From contig NZ_JAKEEB010000022.1 of assembly GCF_021462825.1 (NCBI RefSeq), positions 1 through 64,000 of the forward strand: a DNA stretch of 64,000 nt, in the 5' to 3' direction. Shown piece after piece: positions 7,808 to 14,986 of this stretch. Numbering within the stretch: position 1 is the stretch's first letter; each line of letters begins with the position of its first letter. Source of the stretch: Streptomyces glomeratus. GTDB lineage: Bacteria; Actinomycetota; Actinomycetes; Streptomycetales; Streptomycetaceae. The notes beneath the pieces are model-generated. The model saw only the letters and a list, made by a program, of their open reading frames with translations. It had not been told where the DNA came from and did not search any database. The position numbers and the translations under genes were made by a program.

Positions 7808-7837
7808 GTGAAGGCCCGGTGGATACCGGGCCTTCAC
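7808..7837 (-). terminator. terminator of initiator tRNA gene
   Basis: Inverted repeat GTGAAGGCCCGGT / ACCGGGCCTTCAC spanning 7808-7837, beginning 8 bases beyond the tRNA 3' end on the minus strand. Confidence 0.75.
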
Positions 7838-7844
7838 GTTTGAG

Positions 7845-7918
7845 TAGCGGGGACAGGATTTGAACCTGCGACCTCTGGGTTATGAGCCCAGCGAGCTACC
7901 GAGCTGCTCCACCCCGCG
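7845..7918 (-). tRNA. initiator tRNA-fMet (CAT)
   Basis: A 74-base cloverleaf beginning CGCGGGGTGGAGCAG. The anticodon loop CTCATAA lies between GGG/CCC stem bases typical of initiator tRNA, and the T-arm is GGTTCAAATCC. Acceptor positions 2-7 pair with 66-71, while position 1 (C) faces T72: the unpaired first position is the hallmark of formyl-Met initiator tRNA. No CCA is encoded. The surrounding DNA is rich in gene fragments, which is common near tRNA integration sites, although no attachment repeat was found. Confidence 0.95.
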
Positions 7919-8153
7919 TCGGTACGGTGAACTGTACGGCACCGATCGGAATCGGCCCAATCGACTTTCGCCTGCGCTCGGAGCGGGCCCGATTGCTCAT
8001 GATCGACTGACATGGCCACTGCTCACCCGGTCTGGATCTGCATTCTGAGTTCGGGTGCCGTTGGAGTACGGGCACACCTGGAGAAGTCTCCACGAGCGCC
8101 GGGATGTCCGTGATGGTGAACGCGGGCGAGGCTGCGGTAGCCGGCCGCATTCC

Positions 8154-8321
8154 TACAGCGGCATCAACATCTTCATCGCCGCTCACCGCACCCTCGGCGA
8201 AGCCGACGGCTGGCTGCGCCTGGCCGCACCCCGCGAATCCGTGATGCGCACCCTGAACATCGTCGGCGTCGACACCCTCATCGACTGCCGGGAAACGCTC
8301 CACCAAGCCATCAGCAACTGA
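8154..8321 (+). pseudogene. STAS-domain remnant
   Basis: The frame reads YSGINIFIAAHRTLGEADGW, then LRLAAPRESVMRTLNIVGVD and the tail LIDCRETLHQAISN, stop. This is the second half of a STAS domain, beginning right at the phosphorylation loop (the usual D-S-S-G-I is here H-S-Y-S-G-I). The first two strands are absent and the upstream sequence has no similarity to the family, so the gene is truncated. The tail closely matches the fragment at 3398-3442. Confidence 0.65.
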
Positions 8322-8725
8322 CGCTTCAGCACCGGCCTCTCCAGCGGCGGGAAGAAAGCGGCCCGCAGAGGCGGTGGGGGTGTGGCCGGCCTCGACGGCA
8401 TGGCTGACGGAACCGCCTCCGGGACCGATTCGCGGTCCTGCTGCCCGAGCGGCCGGAGTACCACCCGGACCACTCACCAGGTTGCCACCGGTCCCGCGTC
8501 ACCGACCGGACCTGCAGGCCGCGGATGCGCGGCGCGCCCCGGCCGTCGGCGCCGTCCGCGGCAGGACCGTCATCAACCTCCCCAAAGGCCCGTGATCAGT
8601 CTCCCGGCGGCCCTGGCGGAAGGCTTCGGTAGAGAGCCCGGCCCCTTGGGAGACGGAATCCCACCGCCTCATCAGCCCACTCCTCGTCACCCCGGGCAGG
8701 CAGTGCTTGATCGGCGGACTGGGCT
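8322..8725. other. intergenic stretch, no gene supported
   Basis: No frame has recognisable content. A 7-bp GTCTCCC/GGGAGAC inverted repeat (about 8605-8654) lies beyond the phosphatase stop and could take part in its termination. Confidence 0.4.
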
Positions 8726-9901
8726 CTACCCGTCTTCGCGCTGCGGACCATGCCAGTCCAAGAAGAGGACGGTGGCGTCGTCCCTGAGGTTTCCCCGACA
8801 GGCATCCAGCACCGCGCTGGTCAGGCTGCGCACGGCCTCCCTGGGGTGTGAGGCGCGGGTGTCCCAAATGAGGGATGCCAGGTCGACGGCTCCGGCGCCG
8901 CGTTCCTGCATGCCGTCAGTGAGCAGGACCAGACGGTCGCCGGGAAGGAGCTGGAGTTCCTGGACACGGTAGGAGGCGGGGGCTGCCACGCCGAAGGGGA
9001 GGTTGGCCGCGAGCTGGATCTCTTCGACCTCGGTGGCGCCTTTCCGCAGGCGCAGCGGCCGGGGATGCCCGGCGTTGACCAGTTCGCAGGTACCCGTCGC
9101 GAGGCTGATGCACAGCAGTTGACCGGTGGCCAGGCCGCGGCTGTGGGTCAGCAAGGCGTCATGGGCACGTCGGGCCTGCTGGAGCGCGTCACAGCCGCTG
9201 CGGCGGGCGCCGCGCAGGGCGCCGACCAGGAGCGTGGCGAGCAGCGCGGAGTGGGTGTCGTGGCCCATGGCGTCGGTGATGGACAGATGCAGTGTGTCGC
9301 GATCGAGGGTGTAGTCGTATGTGTCCCCGCCGATATCGTCGGCCGGGACCAGGCCGGCGGCGAGGGTGAACTGGGGGGCCTCGCAGCAGGAGGCCGAGGG
9401 AAGCAGTTGGTGCTGGATCTCGGCGGACAGGCTGGTCCGGGTGGTGCGCCGACCCACGTGATAGAGGTCGGTGAAGCGGCGGTCGGTCACGATGATGTAG
9501 GCCAGTGCGTGCGCCGCGTCCTCGATCTGAGCGAGCACGGTGTCGTCGGCGTTCTGCAGCGTCGCCTCCAGCAGACCGATGCAGTCGCCGCGGTTGGTCA
9601 CCGGCGAGATCACACGCCGCCCGCCCAGGCCGTCCGGTTCCACGTGCTGGCGCTGGCTGCGCAGGACGGCGTCGTAGACGCTGCCCTCCAGGTCGATCCG
9701 CTCGACAGCGCCCCCGTCGTCATCGGCCTGTGTGACCAGGCGCAGCAGCCGATGGCCCACGAGGTCGACGAACAGGAAGGACACGCACTCCGCCCCGAAA
9801 CGCTTGCGCAAGTCGTTCGCAACCACCTCGACGGACTCCCCCGGCGGTGCCGCCTCCGCGGCGGCCAGAAGCTGCCCCAGTTCCAGATCCCCGCCACCCA
9901 T
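8726..9901 (-). CDS. GAF-like/SpoIIE-type PP2C phosphatase
   Basis: A 391-residue protein. The first 160 residues form a GAF-like sensor (LRKRFGAECVSFLFVDLVGH...). The catalytic PP2C/SpoIIE domain follows, with IGGDTYDY near 192, TDAMGHDTHS near 208, NAGHPRPLRL near 275, LTDGMQERG near 325 and DDATVLFLDW near 378. It should dephosphorylate a STAS partner. It shares domain order with the phosphatase at 1286-2572 but is clearly divergent from it. ATG 9901 is preceded by AGGAGG at about 7 bases. No STAS gene is attached; the neighbouring STAS copies are broken, so its partner may lie elsewhere. Confidence 0.88.
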   Translation of the reverse strand: MGGGDLELGQLLAAAEAAPPGESVEVVANDLRKRFGAECVSFLFVDLVGHRLLRLVTQADDDGGAVERIDLEGSVYDAVLRSQRQHVEPDGLGGRRVISPVTNRGDCIGLLEATLQNADDTVLAQIEDAAHALAYIIVTDRRFTDLYHVGRRTTRTSLSAEIQHQLLPSASCCEAPQFTLAAGLVPADDIGGDTYDYTLDRDTLHLSITDAMGHDTHSALLATLLVGALRGARRSGCDALQQARRAHDALLTHSRGLATGQLLCISLATGTCELVNAGHPRPLRLRKGATEVEEIQLAANLPFGVAAPASYRVQELQLLPGDRLVLLTDGMQERGAGAVDLASLIWDTRASHPREAVRSLTSAVLDACRGNLRDDATVLFLDWHGPQREDG

Positions 9902-10203
9902 GGCAACCTCCTATCCGTTGCCGCTCCTTCTTCCCCGGGTTCGCCCGTCTTCACCCAGTACATCTATCGCGCCCGCTCGCGGTTTTCTCTTCCGTCGGGA
10001 TCTGGTTGACGCTTTGAGCCCGCCTGGGCTGTGGACCGGCAGTGGGGATTCTCGGCCGCCTCGTCCCCCCGGGACATCGATTGCCTCGGGTTCAGGTGTT
10101 CCGATCAGGCTGATCTCGTCGGCTGAGGCTAGCTGCCTTCGGCGCGCAGTTGCTCGTTGATGCGCTGGGCCTCTTCGAGCTGGTCTTCGAGGATGACGAT
10201 GTG

Positions 10204-10449
10204 TCAGGCGGCCTCTATGGCGGTGCCCTGGTCGACGAGTTCGCGGGCGCGGGCGGCGATGCGCAGCTGGTACCGGGAGTAGCGGCGATGGCCGCCATCG
10301 GAGCGCAGCGGGGTGATCAGGCGGTGTTCGCCGAGGGCTCGGAGGAAGGCGGGTGTGGTGCCGAGCATCTCGGCGGCCCGACCCATGGTGTAGGCGGGGT
10401 AGTCGTCATCGTCGAGAGGGGCGCCGGGACGGGAACCGGCAGGCGGCAT
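10204..10449 (-). CDS. MerR-type regulator truncated by an in-frame stop
   Basis: An 81-residue protein with a MerR-like winged helix-turn-helix: YTMGRAAEMLGTTPAFLRAL, then LITPLRSDGGHRRYSRYQL. Streptomycete relatives of this short MerR type sit near SigB-type stress genes. The frame stops at TGA 10206-10204 after GTAIEAA, but the next codons in the same frame read HIVILEDQLEEAQRINEQLR then AEGS and TAG at 10131-10129, which is the expected dimerisation helix. A single change (TGC to TGA, replacing the usual Cys after EAA) would explain it. DNA binding may survive, dimerisation probably not. ATG 10449 has a GAAGAAGAGG ribosome binding site. Confidence 0.75.
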   Translation of the reverse strand: MPPAGSRPGAPLDDDDYPAYTMGRAAEMLGTTPAFLRALGEHRLITPLRSDGGHRRYSRYQLRIAARARELVDQGTAIEAA

Positions 10450-10475
10450 AGGCCTCTTCTTCCGGGCATGCGTCG

Positions 10476-10510
10476 GGGGCCCGGGTGCCAGTTACCGGCA
10501 CCCGGGCCCC
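10476..10510. terminator. GC-rich hairpin
   Basis: Perfect 14-bp inverted repeat GGGGCCCGGGTGCC (10476-10489) / GGCACCCGGGCCCC (10497-10510), upstream of the MerR-like gene. It can terminate transcription from either side. Confidence 0.6.
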
Positions 10511-11008
10511 GAGCCTTCAACACCATCTACCGGCGCACCGCGCCGGCTTTCTTGTTCCGCAGGGGCCGCCTGGGAGTGCGGGGCTGCGGGGATCGCCAAT
10601 GCGTGACCGGGGACCACCTTCCCATCCGGGGCCTTGCGGTACCCGGGCGGACTCCTTCCTCGCCCGGGCGATCCTGATGGCGTTCTGCTCCTTACCTCTC
10701 GGTTGCGCGGATACCGCGGGGTGCTGCTCACAGCCCCGCTGGGGCCGTGTCCTTCTGGTCTACCTGCACAGCAGTTCATGCCTGCTGTGCCCACTTCGAC
10801 TTCTGGGTACGTAGATAACGCTAACCCTGTGACGTCGGAATGTCTACTGTTGCCATGACAGTTTCTCTCTATGGAGTACACCTGACCTTCTACCGCAGGC
10901 ACTCCATGAAGAGTGCCACTCGAATGGCGGTCCCCTCCTTCCGGCACAGCAGTCCTCGGTGAGACCGGCTCAGTGCTCGCCCACGCAGACGTCCGGGAGA
11001 CAGGTGCC
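10511..11008. other. intergenic stretch, no gene supported
   Basis: I see no coherent coding frame. A 7-bp ATGGAGT/ACTCCAT repeat lies at about 10872-10907. The block sits between the broken regulator and a cluster of gene fragments. Confidence 0.4.
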
Positions 11009-11071
11009 TTGTGCGGCTCGGCGGGCAGTGATGAGGGCGTTGAGATGCCGCTGGAGTCCATGGCTGCAGTC
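11009..11071 (-). pseudogene. STAS phosphorylation-loop remnant with frameshift
   Basis: Minus-strand translation gives AMDSSGI, the STAS phosphorylation loop; after removing one extra T the next codons read NALITARRAAQ, matching the loop and helix of the STAS gene at 4480-4890 (MDSSGINALIAAHHAAQ). The rest of the domain is not present. Confidence 0.5.
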
Positions 11072-11088
11072 TCCGAGCGGATCGCGGG

Positions 11089-11181
11089 CTGACCCAACTG
11101 GTGATCAGCGAACTGGTCACCAAGGCTCGCAAACACGCGCCCGGCCCCGTCCTTGTGCACTTGTGCCTGGTCGGCGCCTCG
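11089..11181 (+). pseudogene. HATPase_c N-box remnant
   Basis: The frame reads LTQLVISELVTKARKHAPGP then VLVHLCLVG. LVISELVTKARKHAPG is the N-box of a GHKL anti-sigma ATPase (usual form VVSELVTNARKHAPG). No G1 or G2 box follows. Confidence 0.5.
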
Positions 11182-11246
11182 GCGACGTCACCGCCCGTTC
11201 CGGACGCCTCGCCGCCCTGGCCTCGGGGCCGTGGCGCCCTGATGCG

Positions 11247-11280
11247 GCTGATGCTCGCCACGGCCGTGGCGAGCATCAGC
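11247..11280 (-). terminator. hairpin after sigma remnant
   Basis: Perfect 16-bp inverted repeat GCTGATGCTCGCCACG / its complement (11247-11262 and 11265-11280), 20 bases past the stop of the truncated sigma gene: the same position and sequence style as the hairpin after the intact sigma gene at 3651-4493. Confidence 0.7.
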
Positions 11281-11300
11281 GAGGCGCGGACAGCCGGCTG

Positions 11301-11690
11301 TCAGCCGGTAGTGAGCAGGCCCTCGCGCAGGCGGGCGAGGCAGCGGGACAGGAGTCGGGAGACGTGCATCCGGGAGACGCCGAGGCGTTCGCCGATCTGG
11401 GCCTGGGTGAGTTCCTCCACGAACCGCATCTGGATGAGCTGCCGGTCCCGCTCATCCAGGTCGGCGATCAGCGAGGCCAGGGCGTGGAAGTCCTCCACCA
11501 AATCCAGCGCGGTGTCTTCGACGCCGATGAAGTCCTGCAGCGCCGCCTCGCCGTCCTCGCTGCCGCCGATCGTGGCGTCCAGGCAGGAGGAGTTGTAGCC
11601 GTTGGAAGCAAGGCGGGCCTCCATCACCTCATTCTCGGGCAGGCTCATCAGCTCCGACGGTTCCTTGACCGTCGGCGTGCGACCCTCACG
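11301..11690 (-). pseudogene. truncated SigB/SigF-type sigma factor (regions 3-4 only)
   Basis: The translation (TVKEPSELMSLPENEVMEAR... ending RCLARLREGLLTTG) matches residues of about 150-280 of the intact sigma factor at 3651-4493 with few changes. It retains region 3 and the region 4 helix-turn-helix (LTQAQIGERLGVSRMHVSRL) but lacks region 2, so it cannot bind core polymerase normally. An ATG at 11648 could start a 115-residue product, but no clear ribosome binding site is seen. The high similarity to the intact copy suggests a recent duplication and deletion, or gene conversion. Confidence 0.75.
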
Positions 11691-12050
11691 ACCGGGAGCC
11701 CTGAAGCTTCGGCGCCGCTAGTTGGGAGCTCGAACGCTTCCGGCTGCGACACCGCGGCTCTGCCTCGTGCCGGCGAGCACGAACGGGCTCCTCACCATCG
11801 TCGCCGGACGGAGGAGCAGGTCGGCGAACGGATCTGGCATGAGTGTGACCTTTGTTCGTGCCTGCGCGTCCCGTTGCAGTACACGGTGAGCCGCCTCGGG
11901 CCCCTGCCCCGGCTCCGGCCGGAGGACGACTCGTCGAGACAGGACATCGTTGCTGGTCGTTCGCCTCTCGACGGTGCGGTCACGAGGTTGGAGAAGGCCG
12001 GGCAGGGAGAATGATGACCACACCGGCACGCTGGGCGGGACACGGCTCGG
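11691..12050. other. intergenic stretch, no gene supported
   Basis: No recognisable protein. It separates the decayed stress-regulator region from the defence locus and may contain the left boundary of an insertion, although no boundary repeat was found. Confidence 0.4.
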
Positions 12051-13136
12051 TCAGCCGCGCAGCAGTTCGCCCGGGCCCACCTCGGCGAGCAGCGGTGGCT
12101 CGTTCTCCCCCTCGTAGGCGAGGTGAAGCTCGCGCCGGGCACGGGTGGCCAGCACGTAGTAGGTCATCCGCAGGGCCGCCGAGGTGGGATCGGCAGCCGC
12201 GTCGGTGTGCGTGTCGGGGATGACGACCGTGTCGAAACCCAGTCCCTTCGCGCTGGCACGGTGGACGAGGACGATACCCGGGCGGGCGAGGTCCAGGGTG
12301 CGGTAGCGGCCCTTCACTGCCTGAGATGTGTACAGCTGGGGCTTCAGCCATGGTGCTCTGTTCTCCAGGCTGCCGAGCAGGGAGAACTGCGTGTGCCGGG
12401 AGTTGACGATCACGCCGATGGTGTGGCTGGGATGTTGCTGTGCCAGCGTGATCAGCAAGTCTGCCGCACCGCGTTCGGGCAGCCTGTGCACGCGCGGTGG
12501 CGGCCCGTCCCGGTCGGGGACGGCGGGCATGCCGGCGCCCGTGTGGAAGTGCGCGGCGAACGCGGCGATCTGGCGGGTGTTCCGGTGATTGCCGTCGAGT
12601 TCGACGCGCGTGCAGTTGCCGAGGCGCTGGGCGATGTCCTTCAGAGTGGAGTTCGTGTCGGTCAGCCGCTGGCACTCATCGGCGAACACCGTGATGCGGC
12701 CCCCGAGGAGCCTGCTCAGCCGGTAGAACTCGGGCGGAAGGTCCTGTCCTTCGTCGATGACCAGGGTCAGACCGGGGTCCCGTTCGGCTTCGGCCGCTCG
12801 TTCGTAGAAGGCCGGCCAGTCGTACCAGCCGTCTGCGGCACGTGGAGGTTTGGGGCCGTACCAGTTGTCCAGCCATGAGTGCGCTGTGGCCACGCGAACA
12901 CTGCGGTCTCTGGGTCCCAGCGCATGGACGGTGGACGCCAAGGACTGGTGGAGCAGATGGGAGCGCGTGAGCAGGACGGCCGGGGTTCCGGTCAGTGCCA
13001 GCATCACGGCGCGCTGGGCTGCCAGAAGGCTCTTGCCGCTGCCGGGGGGACCGCTGATCAGATGGTTGCCGTCGAACGGCAGGTTGTCGAGCGCTGACCG
13101 CTGCTCCGGCATGAGGTCCAGGTAGGTGAGCGTCAT
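12051..13136 (-). CDS. SF1 (UvrD/DUF2075-like) helicase-type ATPase
   Basis: A 361-residue protein with superfamily 1 helicase motifs: Walker A GPPGSGKS near 29-36, motif II VIDEGQD near 128, a motif III-like region FADECQRLTD, a motif IV-like segment DGNHRNTRQIAAF, and motif VI YVLATRARRELHLAY near 330. It is shorter than UvrD and lacks the inserted B-domains, as in DUF2075-type ATPases. ATG 13136 overlaps the stop of the DrmB-like gene by four bases (ATGA), so the two are translationally coupled. As the last gene of the sigma-DrmA-DrmB operon it is probably an accessory motor of the same defence system; that role is inference. Confidence 0.85.
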   Translation of the reverse strand: MTLTYLDLMPEQRSALDNLPFDGNHLISGPPGSGKSLLAAQRAVMLALTGTPAVLLTRSHLLHQSLASTVHALGPRDRSVRVATAHSWLDNWYGPKPPRAADGWYDWPAFYERAAEAERDPGLTLVIDEGQDLPPEFYRLSRLLGGRITVFADECQRLTDTNSTLKDIAQRLGNCTRVELDGNHRNTRQIAAFAAHFHTGAGMPAVPDRDGPPPRVHRLPERGAADLLITLAQQHPSHTIGVIVNSRHTQFSLLGSLENRAPWLKPQLYTSQAVKGRYRTLDLARPGIVLVHRASAKGLGFDTVVIPDTHTDAAADPTSAALRMTYYVLATRARRELHLAYEGENEPPLLAEVGPGELLRG

Positions 13137-14986
13137 GAGGGGATCTGCTCCAGGGCTGCGGCAGCCGCTGCGCGGGCGGCTGTGACGATCGGTTCGAAGT
13201 AGCCGGGCACCTGTTCACCGCCCACGACGAGGGCGCGGTCCAGCAGCGTGTTGCCGGACTCGCAACTGGTCTCGGGCAACAGGGCACACGCGTGGCAGGC
13301 GGCCCGGTTCAGGTTGCCGAAGCCCTGCCCGGCGTGCTCCGCGCACAACGGGTCGGCGGAGCACCAGGCCGCCGCCTCGGTCATCCGCAACAGTGTTTCC
13401 GCCAAGCGGGGCGGTTCGCCCTGGCGCACGAGTCCGCCCAGAGTGCCTTCGGCGTCCCCGGCGGCGGTGTAGACGAGGATGCCGTACTGGTCCTGGTCAG
13501 GGCGGGCGTAAATGCGTTCGCGCAGGCTCGCCGTCGTGTAGCCAGACTCGAAGGACAACTGGCGGATGAGGAGGTGCGCAAGCGTGTGCAGGAGAACGAA
13601 CCTCGGCGAGAGCTCCGCTCCGGTGAGGGACTCCAGCCGGTCCTTCTGGAAAGCTCTGTCGAGGTCGGCACGCATTCCGGCGACGCGGCGACGCACTCGG
13701 TCGTCCGCTTCCCACTCGGTCAGTGCGTCCTTGTCGAGGGTGAGGAAGATGCCTTCGCCGAATACCTCTACGGCGGGCAGCCACTTCAGGCGCCGTGCGG
13801 TGTCGGCGGGCACGACCGTCGCGTCCGGGGACACCCTGGTGAAACCGGACAGGGCGCGCACTTCTCTCAACCGGTCTGCGAGCAGCACGCGCCCGATGCG
13901 ACGCCGCAGGCCCACCCAGGGTTCCATGGTCTCCCGCGCCAGGTCGAGCGTGGTCGCTCGCAGCGCGAAGTCACGGGTGGCGGGCGGTACGGGAGCCATG
14001 AACGCCGCCCACTCCTCGCGGCTGAGGTCGGGGCGCACGGGCGCGGCCGCCAACCCGGACGGGGCCGCCACTGGCTGTCCGGTCTCCTCGGCCAGGAGGA
14101 CATCCAGCAGGGCGTCGTCCGCTCCGGTGTCATCCTTGATCATTTCGCGGAAGACTTCGGCGCGCGGGGTCGCGGCGACCTTGCACAGGGACACCCACAG
14201 GTCGTGCTCGCGCACCCGGCTCGCGAGTGTCTCGTCTGCGTACACCGCGGTTTCCGTCTCGGGTATGTCGAGGGCCGAGTGCACCACGGGGTAGTACAGA
14301 TTGCCTGCGGTGCGCTGAACTATCTGGACGGGCTTGACGCACTCCACCGCTTCGTTGGCCCGCTGCCACGGGTTACGCCCGGAGCAGCGCATTCCGTGCG
14401 TGCCGAGGATGTCGAGCAGGTCACGCACGGCTCCGCAGCCCTTCGCCGTGCACACGACCGACAAGGCTTCGAGGCCGGAGGCCCGGTCGGAGACCAGGAA
14501 GCGCAGCTTCCCGCGTTCGGTGCATTCCCGGCGCTCGGTGGCCTCGCGCCGCGAATGGGCCCAGAACCACCAGTCGATGTCTCCGAGGTGGCCGGCGGAG
14601 CAGATCTGCACGAACCTCATGGGCGCCAACGCGGGGCGGGGTGAGCAGGACGGGCAACGCGGCGGCTGTCCCGGCTTCTCGTCGGCGATGCGCCAGCGTT
14701 TCATGCGCCGGCAGGCGCCGCAGAACAGCCAGGACGGGAAGCGGATGTAGGGAGCGCCGGGCGCGTCCGGTACGTCGTACCGTTCGTTGGGGGTAGGCGG
14801 GGCGGCGTAGAAGCCGGTGACGCCGAGACGCGCGGCCAGCCTGGTCGACTCCACGCGCTGCTTTGCGCGCTGCGGCCAGTCCCCGATGCCGGTGGCCACG
14901 AACGATTCGCCCTGGATGTCGAAGACGGCTCCGACCCCGAACGGCAGGACGGTCTGCGCCTGACGTACCCGAAGTGTCCGGCTCAC
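13133..14986 (-). CDS. drmB: DrmB-like DUF1998 protein
   Basis: A 617-residue protein. The N-terminus (TLRVRQAQTVLPFGVGAVFD) is the usual DrmB opening. A first zinc-type cluster lies near residues 88-112 (CGACRRMKRW ... CPSC), followed by FVQICSAGHLGDIDW. The C-terminal DUF1998 domain has VLLHTLAHLLIRQLSFESGY, then GILVYTAAGDAEGTLGGLV, then CSADPLC, NRAACHACALLPETSCE and LLDRALV. DrmB is a core DISARM protein that works with the DrmA helicase and is needed to load it on phage DNA. GTG 14986 overlaps the DrmA-like stop by four bases (GTGA), which fixes this start over the longer upstream option, and shows coupled translation. Confidence 0.9.
   Translation of the reverse strand: MSRTLRVRQAQTVLPFGVGAVFDIQGESFVATGIGDWPQRAKQRVESTRLAARLGVTGFYAAPPTPNERYDVPDAPGAPYIRFPSWLFCGACRRMKRWRIADEKPGQPPRCPSCSPRPALAPMRFVQICSAGHLGDIDWWFWAHSRREATERRECTERGKLRFLVSDRASGLEALSVVCTAKGCGAVRDLLDILGTHGMRCSGRNPWQRANEAVECVKPVQIVQRTAGNLYYPVVHSALDIPETETAVYADETLASRVREHDLWVSLCKVAATPRAEVFREMIKDDTGADDALLDVLLAEETGQPVAAPSGLAAAPVRPDLSREEWAAFMAPVPPATRDFALRATTLDLARETMEPWVGLRRRIGRVLLADRLREVRALSGFTRVSPDATVVPADTARRLKWLPAVEVFGEGIFLTLDKDALTEWEADDRVRRRVAGMRADLDRAFQKDRLESLTGAELSPRFVLLHTLAHLLIRQLSFESGYTTASLRERIYARPDQDQYGILVYTAAGDAEGTLGGLVRQGEPPRLAETLLRMTEAAAWCSADPLCAEHAGQGFGNLNRAACHACALLPETSCESGNTLLDRALVVGGEQVPGYFEPIVTAARAAAAAALEQIPS

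Noticed and set aside
7845..8321. Integration site (att) of a mobile element at the initiator tRNA
   Set aside because: No integrase gene and no repeat of the tRNA 3' end were found by eye in the window. The gene fragments nearby are suggestive only.
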